64,000 nt of DNA from Ohessyouella blattaphilus (GCF_024721265.1 NZ_JAMXOC010000014.1:1-64000); one strand, 5' to 3'. Shown: positions 25,085 to 34,520, counted from the first letter of the stretch. Numbers and translations: made by a program. Notes: a model not told the origin generated them from the letters alone.

Positions 25085-25140
25085 AAATAAAACGAAAACT
25101 CGTTTTATTTAATTATAACGAGTTTTCGTTTTATTTTCAA
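25085..25140 (-). promoter_or_regulatory. rloAB promoter overlaid by 20-bp inverted repeat
   Basis: Minus-strand TTGAAA (25140-25135) and TATAAT (25117-25112) with exactly 17 bp between. The perfect inverted-repeat arms AAATAAAACGAAAACTCGTT (25085-25104) and its complement (25117-25136) cover the spacer and the transcription start. The first arm contains a nested AAATAAAACG/CGTTTTATTT pairing, so alternative RNA hairpins are also possible. Confidence 0.65.
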
Positions 25141-25153
25141 GCAGGAATATCGT

Positions 25154-25447
25154 TTACAATCCCATTATTTCCTTCTTCTTAAAATCAAATTCCTCTTGAG
25201 ATAAAATTCCGGCATCTACAAGATCCTTCAACTTCTTCACTGCCTCGATTTGCTCATCAAATGACATCTCTGGCCTTTGCGGTACTTGAGCTGCGGTTTG
25301 TGGGCTCATACCTTGAGCCATGTTCATGCCAAACAACATCCCTCCGCCATCACCTAGACCATTTTCTCTCACGCCTGCCGCAATCTGTTGTTGTGCCGCA
25401 ATATCAGCCGTTCTTTGCGATACATTATCGTAAGCATTAATGTTCAT
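25154..25447 (-). pseudogene. C-terminal remnant of SPFH protein with SHOCT domain
   Basis: 97 aa ending in a SHOCT domain (FDEQIEAVKKLKDLVDAGILSQEEFDFKKKEIMGL). The preceding region (NINAYDNVSQRTADIAAQQQIAAGVRENGLGDGGGMLFGMNMAQGM) looks like the tail of YdjI-type SPFH proteins, which normally have more than 300 residues. No SPFH domain is found upstream, so this is read as a truncated remnant. A small functional SHOCT protein remains possible because the ORF starts with ATG. Confidence 0.5.
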
Positions 25448-25690
25448 TTACCATTATCGGCAATATTTCCAGCTTTATGCGTCGTTTTTCTGTTTTTTGC
25501 CGATAATTATTTCGTTGAAAAAATCTCACACATTATAGCTGATGTATTCCGGAAATTCTCCCTTTTCCTGATATTTCAAGAAAATATCGTTTATAATATG
25601 CAATGCCATTACATCAATATGCCACTCTTCATCCTGCAAGACAAGATTCGCATACGCCCCTATTCCCCTGCTCACATTACACTCATTCAC

Positions 25691-26170
25691 TTACCGCAAC
25701 GTTCGAGATGCCATACCTGTAGGGTCTTCTACAATTTCCCAACAAGCGGAATCCACAGTATATTCATACGCTGTAAATTCTTCATCATCAATAACACCTC
25801 TATATACGCCCTCATTAGACAGACACGGCCAATAATAGTAACGTCCCCTTGTTAAGCCACAAGGTGCATCTATATCGTCACCGACATATTTAAGAACAGA
25901 CCAAACATCTTTGTTATTTAATTCTATTACACGCCTCTTAAAGTTATCCAAAAGCTTTCTATCACTAGCCTCTCTCAAGCTTTCTCTCTTTTTATCGAGA
26001 TATGCATAATATTCTTCATAACTCTGATATCCATACGGTTCAAGTCCCTCTATACCACGCTCAGATAGCGTGTGCATCAACTCACTTGGATAATCAAAAA
26101 CCTCGCTAGCTTCTATTCTACAGATCGGCAATAAATTATACTTTTCATGACCTTTCGGAATATATGGCAT
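25691..26170 (-). CDS. Hypothetical protein, 159 aa
   Basis: I do not recognise this family. The protein is acidic and rich in Tyr and Trp (GYQSYEEYYAYLDKKRESLREA; GRYYYWPCLSNEGVYRGVIDDEEFTAYEYTVDSACWEIVEDPTGMA), with no signal peptide or membrane helix. The C-terminal half resembles compact SUKH/immunity-like or DUF-type small domains in style only. The start at 26170 is chosen because AAGGTGA lies 4 nt before it; the upstream ATG at 26191 has none. Last gene of the UDG-like/SIMPL group. Confidence 0.65.
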   Translation of the reverse strand: MPYIPKGHEKYNLLPICRIEASEVFDYPSELMHTLSERGIEGLEPYGYQSYEEYYAYLDKKRESLREASDRKLLDNFKRRVIELNNKDVWSVLKYVGDDIDAPCGLTRGRYYYWPCLSNEGVYRGVIDDEEFTAYEYTVDSACWEIVEDPTGMASRTLR

Positions 26171-26200
26171 ATCATCACCTTCTACCTTCATACCGCTAAC

Positions 26201-26863
26201 TCATTCAATCTCCCACACAAAAGTAGCGGTATCCCTCACATCAATATCATCTGGCTCGATGTCGATAGCTCTTGCCATCATTGGCACGGCTCCTATTTTG
26301 CTGTCCTCCGCTATATCATATCTGGTGTCAGAATATATATTCAGTTCGCCCCAGTTATAGTCTATCGTAATCAGCTTGCCTAGTTTCACCTCAGAGGCTT
26401 CACAGAGCAGCTCTGCTTTTCTTTTTGCATTGGCAGTCGCCTCACGCAGTAGGGCCTCATTGATCGCTGTGGCATCTTTTACAGTAAAGGATATTCCGAT
26501 TTCTGGATGTGCCAGACACTCAGCCACCGTAGACAACACTTGTGATAACCTCTTCATATCAAAGTCAAAGGATAACTTTAGCTGATGCCTGCAGACAAAG
26601 CCGTTAAACACTCGTTGGTAGTTACCTTGCTGATCTTTAAGGCTTTTGTAATCTGTATCCACGCTAAAATTCGTGGTTTTTAGATCATTCTTTTCAAAGC
26701 CAAGAGACATAAGACTATCATTAAGCTGTTCCAGCTGCTCTGCTGCCAAATCCATAGCCGCGTCATACTCTTTATCCTTTGCTTCTAGATTCATGGAAAC
26801 CACCACGTAATCTGGCTTCGTAGATACATTTCCAACACCTTTAACTGTTATTATTCTTGTCAT
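26201..26863 (-). CDS. SIMPL domain (DUF541) protein
   Basis: A 220-aa SIMPL/DUF541 protein: ITVKGVGNVSTKPDYVVVSMNLEAKDKEYDAAMDLA, then LGFEKNDLKTTNFSVDTDY, and C-terminal ANAKRKAELLCEASEVKLGKLITIDY. No signal peptide, so it is cytoplasmic, unlike most exported family members (BP26/YggE). Function of the family is poorly known (oxidative stress, ring-forming oligomers). It overlaps the UDG-like gene by 4 nt, so the two are translationally coupled. Confidence 0.85.
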   Translation of the reverse strand: MTRIITVKGVGNVSTKPDYVVVSMNLEAKDKEYDAAMDLAAEQLEQLNDSLMSLGFEKNDLKTTNFSVDTDYKSLKDQQGNYQRVFNGFVCRHQLKLSFDFDMKRLSQVLSTVAECLAHPEIGISFTVKDATAINEALLREATANAKRKAELLCEASEVKLGKLITIDYNWGELNIYSDTRYDIAEDSKIGAVPMMARAIDIEPDDIDVRDTATFVWEIE

Positions 26864-27468
26864 AGGTGACCTCCTTGTAAATCAAATCTTTCTCTATCTT
26901 TGCGAACCCTTGCTGCGGGGTGATAGAACTCATACATAGGAATTCGTTTGCCATTTACACATATCGTACAGCTATTAAATTTCCTATCCTCTTTAGTATC
27001 TCTTTTATACAAAAAGTGATCCTCATAGTTCTCCGACTTATACTTTTCCAACTTGAAGATAGCATCATAGTTCCCTAAGCAAGTAACCACCATCTTAGGG
27101 TTTAATTTCTTGAAACAGCTGTCCAAACGTCCCTTCAGAATAACAGCATCATTTATTGTTTTCTCATAGTTGAGGCTTGCCGTAGGACCGCCAGAACATG
27201 GATATACATTCATATATCCACATTTACCCAAATTGCTATGGGTATTCCCACCTGCTTTATCACCCATCAGTAAGTCTGCAAGTATACCTAACGTTCTGTA
27301 GTACTTATTCTCAATTTTCTTTTCATAGACACAATCACGAAACCAAACCCCTTCTTCCCCAGAGCTATTAGGTTCCTTGAGAATAAAAAGCACCTCTACT
27401 TCTTCCTTCCTATCACGCCCAATAAATCCTTCTCTTTTCGGGTTATACTCCATGTTCTTATCCATCAT
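26860..27468 (-). CDS. Uracil-DNA-glycosylase-fold-like protein
   Basis: A 202-aa protein with a Rossmann-like pattern typical of the UDG superfamily: VLFILKEPNSSG (27-37), VVTCLGNYDAI (127-137) and a late YHPAAR (182-187), which corresponds to the HPS-type motif. Between them is GYMNVYPCSGGPT (84-96). The catalytic Asp/Asn of true UDGs (GQDPYH or GEAPG) is replaced by LKEPN, so glycosylase activity is uncertain. Start ATG overlaps the TGA of a short upstream ORF (ATGA). A second, frameshifted member of the same family is at 57549-58243. Confidence 0.6.
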   Translation of the reverse strand: MMDKNMEYNPKREGFIGRDRKEEVEVLFILKEPNSSGEEGVWFRDCVYEKKIENKYYRTLGILADLLMGDKAGGNTHSNLGKCGYMNVYPCSGGPTASLNYEKTINDAVILKGRLDSCFKKLNPKMVVTCLGNYDAIFKLEKYKSENYEDHFLYKRDTKEDRKFNSCTICVNGKRIPMYEFYHPAARVRKDRERFDLQGGHL

Positions 27469-27584
27469 AATTCACCTTCGCCCTCATCATTTTTTTGAAC
27501 TTCGTACCTTGTTGCGGCTTTTTCACCGCCAAACATATATAGATATTCAGCCATATACTTTGATGCGCTTAACCCTTCTTCCAT
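27465..27584 (-). CDS. Short ORF coupled to UDG-like gene
   Basis: 39 codons from ATG 27584 (MEEGLSASKYMAEYLYMFGG..., ending NDEGEGEL). The TGA overlaps the next gene's ATG. The open frame extends upstream without a start until a TAG at about 27635, so this may be the C-terminal stub of a lost gene. No family recognised. Confidence 0.4.
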   Translation of the reverse strand: MEEGLSASKYMAEYLYMFGGEKAATRYEVQKNDEGEGEL

Positions 27585-27720
27585 ATTTTTGTTTTCCACC
27601 GTAGCTTGATCTAGTATTTCAATGATATAAATAATCTATTTATTCTCGTCGCTATTTTGAGGAAGCGTCCGTACGTGTTTAATATGGCTCTTAAAATATT
27701 TGATAGATAAATACAATTAT

Positions 27721-27910
27721 GAGAGACAATGGAATTCTTTCTATAGGTAACTTACATAAGGTAAGTCAGACAGATTTAATTAGTAAATATGTAAGCCGGC
27801 AGCCAACCTTATCAAAGAGAACTCCGACGCTGCACAGGGCTCTGTTTTATTTATCAACGAAGCATACTTCCTGTCTTTGATGAAGCGGCGACTTCGGGAA
27901 CGATCTCTTT
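27721..27910 (+). pseudogene. CbbX/SpoVK-type AAA+ ATPase remnant
   Basis: Frame 1 reads NGILSIGNLHKVSQTDLISKYV, matching the conserved stretch after Walker A of CbbX/SpoVK ATPases (G-x-L-x-EV-x-R-x-DL-x-x-x-YVG). After a shift the next frame reads LIKENSDAAQGSVLFINEAYFLS, corresponding to the Walker B LFIDEAYAL. A later DFGND echoes the DFG-x-EAI segment. No Walker A or C-terminus remains. The rest of the 27640-28038 gap shows no other gene. Confidence 0.5.
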
Positions 27911-28038
27911 CCCCATAACCTCTTCGAAAAGGCAATTATGAAACAAGCCGCTTGCCCGGCTGCTGACTTTAAGGTACCTACCTCTCGCTTCAAAGACCCA
28001 TTCTTCTTTGACATTAATTTGGTATCATATTTATCCGC

Positions 28039-29724
28039 TTAACCAATGTGAATAGACACCTCTGTCAACTTATCATTGCTACTAAAGCTAATAGAAAAGT
28101 CCTTTTTATAATAATGCTGTAACCGTTCATTTACAGAATATAACCCAAAGTTACGTCCTTTTTCAAAGGAAAATTTACCTTGATTTAGTTCATAAAGCTT
28201 ATCTTCTGAAATTCTCTTTCCAGTATCTGCAACCACCATGAGTAGCCCCCTATTCCTCCTACTAACCTTTATACTTATTTGCCCATTACTATATCCTTCT
28301 GAGACAAATCCATGATTAAACGCATTTTCTACAATCGGTTGGAGAATAAATTTAGGAATCTTTTCTTTTTCTGTCCCAATCTCTACATCATACTCTAGCA
28401 CCACACCATTACCATATCGTTTGTTTTGAATTATAAAATATTGCTCAATCATCAGAAGTTCCTGCTCAACGGTAACAAAGCCTGCATACTCTTTCAATTT
28501 TAATCGGTCTTGCAAAATCATTATCAAAGCATTGTTAACCTCGACAACATCTTTAGAACGATTTTTCAGTGCCAAATAATTTACTGAAAGCAACGTATTG
28601 TAGATGAAATGCGGATCAATCTGAGCAAGAATAAGGTCATACTCTAGCTGCTTATTTTCTTCAAACATCTGCTTTTCCGATAAAATATGTTGTTTGATTC
28701 TTTTTATCAAAAAATTAAACTGATTTACCAGTGTCTCCAACTCATCGTTTGATTCTGGTGATGGCAACTCATGCAAATTTCCTGTTTCCATTGTTTTCAT
28801 GCTCTCAGATAGGTCGCTCAAGGGCTTGAGCATTCGATTAATCAATCGTGGGGTAATCACTAGTACTAAAATGATTAGTAAACCGCTTGCGACTAATACG
28901 TTTAAAATATTCTCTAATACAATTCTCACTAACTTCTCTTGTGAAATCCCGCAAAGCACTCTCCATGCTGTCACCTCTGAGTTCTTATTAACAAACACTC
29001 CCTTCTCCACTTCATTTTCGCCGATATTTGCACTGTCATTGGCTGCTGTCACCTCATGCAATACATCCCCTTGGCCATTAAGAATCATGCAGTACTCGGT
29101 AAAAATAGGCAAAGTCATCTCTTCCTTTAAAACGCCTGAAATATTAAATACCATGACTATATCAAAGGAACGCCCGTCCGAAAAGTGATTGTTTCCATAA
29201 TAGTTACAATATATGTAATCCAAACCATCCGTCGCTCTATGGACGTATGGTTTCCCAAATCCCTTTGTCGTTCCTGTTCCTCTAAATCTTTCAAAATCCT
29301 CCCAGTCGATTACACCTTCTAGATTTATTCCTTGGCTTCCATAAAAAAGTTCGTTATCTTTTTTCGCTACAAGCACCACTTTCTTGATTCGGTTGTCGAC
29401 ATGTGATAAATTCCCTAAACGAAACGAAACTTTTTCATAGAGCGAATCCTGTTCCTCCTTTGTAGCATTCTCATATATTTCAAAGGAAGTTCTTAAAATA
29501 TCATCGGTAAAAATCATATTACTACTGCTAATAATAACCCTGGATATTCCATCTATTTGTGTCACAAGATTTTCTGCATAAATTTCATTTTCTCTAATAA
29601 CAATATCTCTATTACTTTGATATGCAAAAAAGAAAATCACAACTAATATTGAGGCATATATAATTCCCGTTATCCCCAATATTTGCTTGGTCAGTTTCGT
29701 AGCAATTCGACCTCGTACCATCAA
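28039..29724 (-). CDS. YesM-type sensor histidine kinase
   Basis: A 561-aa membrane kinase: transmembrane helix 13-35, extracytoplasmic sensor (about 36-270), second helix (about 275-295), HAMP (MLKPLSDLSESMKTMETGNLHELP), His-kinase box LAQIDPHFIYNTLLSVNYLAL, and HATPase (QPIVENAFNHGFV, VADTGKRISEDK). The N-box is intact but the G1 box reads DTGKRI rather than DNGxGI, a possible variant. Probably senses a sugar outside the cell. Overlaps the response regulator by 4 nt. Likely controls the ABC operon upstream. Confidence 0.9.
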   Translation of the reverse strand: MMVRGRIATKLTKQILGITGIIYASILVVIFFFAYQSNRDIVIRENEIYAENLVTQIDGISRVIISSSNMIFTDDILRTSFEIYENATKEEQDSLYEKVSFRLGNLSHVDNRIKKVVLVAKKDNELFYGSQGINLEGVIDWEDFERFRGTGTTKGFGKPYVHRATDGLDYIYCNYYGNNHFSDGRSFDIVMVFNISGVLKEEMTLPIFTEYCMILNGQGDVLHEVTAANDSANIGENEVEKGVFVNKNSEVTAWRVLCGISQEKLVRIVLENILNVLVASGLLIILVLVITPRLINRMLKPLSDLSESMKTMETGNLHELPSPESNDELETLVNQFNFLIKRIKQHILSEKQMFEENKQLEYDLILAQIDPHFIYNTLLSVNYLALKNRSKDVVEVNNALIMILQDRLKLKEYAGFVTVEQELLMIEQYFIIQNKRYGNGVVLEYDVEIGTEKEKIPKFILQPIVENAFNHGFVSEGYSNGQISIKVSRRNRGLLMVVADTGKRISEDKLYELNQGKFSFEKGRNFGLYSVNERLQHYYKKDFSISFSSNDKLTEVSIHIG

Positions 29725-31304
29725 TTCCCCTCCATATTAGCGTACTCTTTCGGACTCATTCCTACCTCGTTAAGAAAAACTTGGCTAAAATACTGACTAC
29801 TGCTATACCCAACCAACTCAGCAATTTCATGGACTCTCAACTCTCTTTCCTGTAAATATCTTTTGGCTGCTTCTATTCTCTTATTAGTAATAAAACCGCC
29901 AATAGTCATACCTGTTTCCTTCTTAAAGACCACGCTAAGCCTCGATATACTTAATTCTACTTTCTTAGCGATCTTCTCAACCGCAAGATATTTATCGCAG
30001 AAATGAAGATTAATATAACGAATAGCCATCGATACATCCTTAGAATACGTATTCTCTTTGCCTTTCCTCTTTGCCGCTACTGTCTTCAACGCAATTTCAG
30101 TGTATAACTCCATCATTATATAAGAGTCATTTGAATACTCTTCAAACCACTTCTCATCAAGGCGCAACTCTTCAAACGCAGTTCGATTTTTACTTTTTGC
30201 TATCTCCAATAACTTTATAAGAGCATTCAGAGGGCTTTGGTTGTTCTTACAACGCTCAATACTTTCCCACTCCCCTTTAATTTTATCTACAACACTTTCT
30301 TTCGTGTAATTCCCAAGTTCTTGAATCCACTTAATATCCTCTAGCTTGTTTTGGATATTTTCATACCTTACTCGTTCACCATGTACCTTTTTTATATATG
30401 CATTCCACTTATCTAATGAAATAAATCTATCCCCTTTATAAAATATCAGACTGTTCATATCTCTTGCAAACTCTTGATACACCAATCCCCACTTTTGCGC
30501 AATATCTTTTTGTTCTCCGTAAATCACATAATAACCCCCAAATGTCTTATACTGCTCTTCAATTTCCCTTCTCACTTCTTCAGCCCATGCTTTTTTCTGA
30601 AAGGCTGAAACAGGTCTATTTTCATTTATTAATAGTACTACCGAACTATTTGGTAATTCAAACGAGTAATCCACCAAAAAGTCTTGATATTTTTCCTTCT
30701 CTATACTTTGTATAAAATTATCATTTGCTTTTTTCATCTCAATAAAACGATTATTTATTTCCTGCTTATGTAAGCTCGAGAAAAAACAAATTCTAGGAAT
30801 AATCATGTAAAAAAACATGTCTCGCTTCGGTAACTCTATCCCCCTTCTATCTGTTTCAGTATAGACAGAACCAAGAAAACAATCCTTTATTAAGTGTGTT
30901 TCACTTTGTTGCTTTTTAAAGACCTCTTTTGATAGTTCCATATACACGCTAGACATCTTACTTTCCAAATAGTCTTTGCTCAACTCCTGTTTAAGAAGAT
31001 AATCGAGAACTCCTAAAGACAATGCACTTTTTGCATACTCAAATTCCGAATAAGCTGATAAAAGTATAAATTTTGTTTCTAACTCAAGTTCTCGCGCCAT
31101 TTCGATTAGTTTAATTCCATCATTCCCTGGCATTTGGATATCCGTTATTACTAAATCAACTTTGTTTTTTTTAATAATCGAAATTGCTTGTCTTGCACTA
31201 TTCGCCTTGCCAACTAGTTGGAATCCAAAATCTTCCCATATGATTAATTCGGTCAAATATTCCGTAGCCAATGGTTCATCATCTACAATAACTAATTTCA
31301 GCAT
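29721..31304 (-). CDS. YesN-type response regulator, AraC output
   Basis: A 527-aa regulator. Receiver domain 1-125 (VIVDDEPLATEYLTEL; phospho-acceptor in LVITDIQMPGNDG; K in LKQEL), a long linker (about 130-420) and a C-terminal AraC double HTH (about 425-525; AIRYINLHFCDKYLAVEKIAKKVELSISRLSVVFKKETGMTIGGF... EIAELVGYSSSQYFSQVF). Pairs with the kinase gene overlapping its end. It follows the ABC operon, from which a terminator separates it, so expression may be partly by read-through. Confidence 0.92.
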   Translation of the reverse strand: MLKLVIVDDEPLATEYLTELIIWEDFGFQLVGKANSARQAISIIKKNKVDLVITDIQMPGNDGIKLIEMARELELETKFILLSAYSEFEYAKSALSLGVLDYLLKQELSKDYLESKMSSVYMELSKEVFKKQQSETHLIKDCFLGSVYTETDRRGIELPKRDMFFYMIIPRICFFSSLHKQEINNRFIEMKKANDNFIQSIEKEKYQDFLVDYSFELPNSSVVLLINENRPVSAFQKKAWAEEVRREIEEQYKTFGGYYVIYGEQKDIAQKWGLVYQEFARDMNSLIFYKGDRFISLDKWNAYIKKVHGERVRYENIQNKLEDIKWIQELGNYTKESVVDKIKGEWESIERCKNNQSPLNALIKLLEIAKSKNRTAFEELRLDEKWFEEYSNDSYIMMELYTEIALKTVAAKRKGKENTYSKDVSMAIRYINLHFCDKYLAVEKIAKKVELSISRLSVVFKKETGMTIGGFITNKRIEAAKRYLQERELRVHEIAELVGYSSSQYFSQVFLNEVGMSPKEYANMEGN

Positions 31305-31334
31305 ACTTTCACCTCGTTACTTACAGTGTACCAC

Positions 31335-31373
31335 AAAACGCGCCTATCACTAACTAAATAGCGATAGGCGCTA
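31335..31373 (-). terminator. Terminator between ABC operon and yesN-type gene
   Basis: GCGCCTATCACTA (31340-31352) pairs with TAGCGATAGGCGC (31359-31371), one mismatch, followed on the minus strand by GTTTTGTGG. Confidence 0.7.
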
Positions 31374-31386
31374 GGATTTCCTCTGA

Positions 31387-32382
31387 TTAATTTGCTTTTT
31401 CAGCCAACTTCCCCTTTATATTTGCTCTCTTTTTTAACTCTACAAAATCATCTTTATTATTATTGACAATCAAAAATATAATTAAAAATACACCAATAAT
31501 AATGTTTTGAACAGTTGCAGGCAACCCTGATGCCACCATTCCCAATGTTACGATACTCATCGTTAGTTCACCAATAAATACTCCAAAAATAGGATTACAA
31601 AATTTTGACAATGTCATACCAATAAAAACACCCATCATCGGCTTAAACACAATCGACATACTTGCAAGATTCTGCATCGGCACCATGGAACCTCCGTAAC
31701 ATAATTGCAAAACAGCAGCAATTCCCACAAAAAAACCACAAGTCAAAAAACAAAAAAATCGTACTTTCTTAACGTTAATACCTATATGCTTTACAAGATT
31801 CTCGCCATTTCCAATAGCTCGTACATGAAATCCAAAACGCGTTTTATTGTATAAGAAATAAGCAATAACTACACAGATAACACCAAGAATAATATTATAA
31901 GGTGGATTACCCAAAAACGTTTTATCACTAGGAAGCGTAAATCCACCTCCCCCCTTAAAGAGTGCTCCTGTAGCTTCATATACTAATGCCATCGCAATCG
32001 TTGTAACAATCGTTGGTATCTGCAAAAAATAGTACACAAGTCCCGTTATCAGATGGAATGCCAAGCCTAAAACTATTGCTGCAATAAATAGCACGACTAC
32101 ACCATATTCAATACCTAGGTATGCAGAAATTATCGCCACAAGTACCATTTCTGCACCTATACTAAAATCCCACATGTTCGATGTCAATATAAAACACAAT
32201 CCCCACCCCATCACCGATGGAATAATCGTCTGCAAAAATATAACATATAGACTTTTAACAGAACCAAATGCCTGAGGTAATATTATTAAAAATATAAGAT
32301 ATACAAAACCCGGAAGTACCAAACTTTTAGCGATATCGAATATAAGCTTCTTTATTTTCATCTGTTTGTTCTCCTTAAGCAA
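31387..32382 (-). CDS. Rbs-type ABC permease
   Basis: A 331-aa BPD_transp_2 permease with about nine helices; FLTCGFFVGIAAVLQLCYGG and VFIGMTLSKFCNPIFGVFIGELTMSI correspond to the permease EAA-like region. The last gene of a four-gene sugar importer operon and the second permease in it, so the channel is probably a heterodimer with the gene at 33558. Starts 4 nt after the binding-protein stop. Confidence 0.88.
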   Translation of the reverse strand: MLKENKQMKIKKLIFDIAKSLVLPGFVYLIFLIILPQAFGSVKSLYVIFLQTIIPSVMGWGLCFILTSNMWDFSIGAEMVLVAIISAYLGIEYGVVVLFIAAIVLGLAFHLITGLVYYFLQIPTIVTTIAMALVYEATGALFKGGGGFTLPSDKTFLGNPPYNIILGVICVVIAYFLYNKTRFGFHVRAIGNGENLVKHIGINVKKVRFFCFLTCGFFVGIAAVLQLCYGGSMVPMQNLASMSIVFKPMMGVFIGMTLSKFCNPIFGVFIGELTMSIVTLGMVASGLPATVQNIIIGVFLIIFLIVNNNKDDFVELKKRANIKGKLAEKAN

Positions 32383-32386
32383 ATAA

Positions 32387-33535
32387 CTATTGACGCCTTC
32401 CCATCACATCTTCCAAGCTATATGTATCCATGATTTCTTGCAACGCATCAACACTAAAGTCTGTATTATTCTTCTTAAGCATCTCTGCTAATTCAGATTC
32501 ATTATATACCGGCGTATCACCTTCAAAGAATTCATAGTAGTTATTCACATCTTCCAGACTATATAAGTATATAAAATTAAGTGTCAAAGAAATATTATCA
32601 TCTGCCAACGGTGTTCCATTTAAATAATTGAAAAGTACAACTGTGGTAAACATTGGGTCTGGAAAATGTCCGCCACAAACACCAGCTAAGATACCCTCTT
32701 CAAATGCCGTCTCCATACTTTCAATCTGATCCGGAAAATCTATACTTGAAACGAAAATTTCTCCAACTTTATCTGCTTGCTTTATTGCTTGTATCGCACC
32801 GCTAAATGCAGCAGGACCTCTTGACACAAACATAACTCCATCAAGATTTGGGAAACCCGCTATTGCGCTTTCCACCGCTTTTGTAGCATCATTTGCCTGT
32901 TCAACATCTCGTACTTCTGCCACCACTTTCATGCCAAACTCGTCGCAAGCTCTTGCTAATCCTTTTTCCCTCTGCTCAGCTGTCGTATCACCATTAGGCA
33001 AAGAAATAATCATCAATTCTTTACATCCTTTATCGGCAAGTGATTTTCCCATATTATATCCTGTTACTTCTTCATCTTCGTAGCAATTTCCCAAGTAAAA
33101 TTTACTTCCCTCTACTGCCTCCTTAACCTCAGGGTCAAGAATTTGGCGGAAATATATCATAAATGGAACCTCTGCATCCTCACACATTTTAGCCACTTTT
33201 GGTAAAATAGCGTCACTAAACGGACAAATAGTAATCGCATCACATCCTGCTGATATCAAGTTCTCTACCGAAGTCACCTGCTTTTCTGGTGTCAAACCAC
33301 TTACATCTACCATAGCACTTCCGCCCATATCCGCTGCTGCAGATTTTACTAGGTCCGTACATGCTTTTCCTAAAGAATCTGTAGAAGACCAGATTGAAAT
33401 ACCTACTTTAGGTTCTGCAGTTTTAGTTGTCTCTCCTTCATTTTCTTCACTGGACTTGTCGCCACCACAAGCTGTTAATGAAATCACCATCATTACACAC
33501 AACAATACCGCTAATACTCTCTTTTTAATACTCAT
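32387..33535 (-). CDS. Sugar-binding lipoprotein, Peripla_BP_4 type
   Basis: A 382-aa lipoprotein (signal and lipobox LTACGG, Cys23). The LacI/RbsB-like two-lobe fold is evident: PKVGISIWSSTDSLGKACTDLVKSAA, VENLISAGCDAITICPFSDA and LDGVMFVSRGPAAF. Captures a sugar or sugar derivative for the two flanking permeases. Placed between the permease genes, an unusual order for Rbs-type operons. The neighbouring GH4 enzyme suggests an alpha-glycoside ligand. Confidence 0.9.
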   Translation of the reverse strand: MSIKKRVLAVLLCVMMVISLTACGGDKSSEENEGETTKTAEPKVGISIWSSTDSLGKACTDLVKSAAADMGGSAMVDVSGLTPEKQVTSVENLISAGCDAITICPFSDAILPKVAKMCEDAEVPFMIYFRQILDPEVKEAVEGSKFYLGNCYEDEEVTGYNMGKSLADKGCKELMIISLPNGDTTAEQREKGLARACDEFGMKVVAEVRDVEQANDATKAVESAIAGFPNLDGVMFVSRGPAAFSGAIQAIKQADKVGEIFVSSIDFPDQIESMETAFEEGILAGVCGGHFPDPMFTTVVLFNYLNGTPLADDNISLTLNFIYLYSLEDVNNYYEFFEGDTPVYNESELAEMLKKNNTDFSVDALQEIMDTYSLEDVMGRRQ

Positions 33536-33557
33536 AATTATAGTCCTTCCTTTCTTC

Positions 33558-34505
33558 TTAACCTTTTCTTTTTTTTCTTGAATTTCCCGCTGCTAACCAC
33601 ACTGCTACAATAAAGATCAATCCCTTTGCCAATTGCTGATAATGCTCGTTGATTCCCCATAAAACCATGCCGTTCGACAATATCGCTAGCGTTAAAGAGC
33701 CTATTATCGCACTGCTAATTTTACTGCTCGACCCACCTTCAAGGGAAATCCCTCCAAGCACTAACGCCGTTAACACATCTGTTTCAAAAAACTTTCCTGT
33801 TGCTGTTGACGCTGCACCCGTTCTAACCAATACAAATATACTGCATATTCCTGCCGTAAAAGCTGATATCATAAATGCTACTATTTTATACTTATTAACA
33901 CTTATTCCACTTTGCCTTGTCGCTTCTATACCACTTCCGATAGCTTTTGAATACTTGCCCACCGCTGAATACTCAAAGACAATATACCCAATAATTCCCA
34001 CCACAATAACTGTAATTATCTTAAGTGTCAAATTGTCTAAACTGTACATACTAAAAGGTATTGGTACCGTCCCCGATTTTGTTGCTATAACAATTACTCC
34101 TTGAAGAACAAATTGCATGGCTAACGTTAAAACAAACGATTCCACCTTTAATTTTGCATGGATAAACCCGTTTATTAGCCCTATAGCAAGTGATACTCCA
34201 AGTGCCGTAATCACCATCGCACCAATTGACTTTTGTGATGCATATGCAGCAAAAGTCGCAGATACGCCCAGAATTCCACCTACCGAAAAATCTAAGTTTC
34301 CTTGAGCAACTACAAATGCACAACCTATAGCACCTACGCAAAGAGTAAACATCTGATTGATCAACAGCTTAACGTTCTGAATTGAAAGTAAGTTTCCATG
34401 TGATACAAGCGTAAAAAAAATAGTCACAAGAATCAAACCAGCAAAGGGGATTACTCTCGATAAATTTATCTTTTTGAAATTTACATCTGCTGCATTAGTC
34501 TTCAT
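33558..34505 (-). CDS. Rbs-type ABC permease
   Basis: A 315-aa BPD_transp_2 permease with about nine membrane helices. GAIGCAFVVAQGNLDFSVGGILGVSATFAAY and ALVLGGISLEGGSSSKISSAIIGSL are family signatures. Translated from ATG 34505, 15 nt after the ATPase stop. Partner of the permease at 31387. Confidence 0.9.
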   Translation of the reverse strand: MKTNAADVNFKKINLSRVIPFAGLILVTIFFTLVSHGNLLSIQNVKLLINQMFTLCVGAIGCAFVVAQGNLDFSVGGILGVSATFAAYASQKSIGAMVITALGVSLAIGLINGFIHAKLKVESFVLTLAMQFVLQGVIVIATKSGTVPIPFSMYSLDNLTLKIITVIVVGIIGYIVFEYSAVGKYSKAIGSGIEATRQSGISVNKYKIVAFMISAFTAGICSIFVLVRTGAASTATGKFFETDVLTALVLGGISLEGGSSSKISSAIIGSLTLAILSNGMVLWGINEHYQQLAKGLIFIVAVWLAAGNSRKKRKG

Positions 34506-34520
34506 TTATCTTCACCCACC

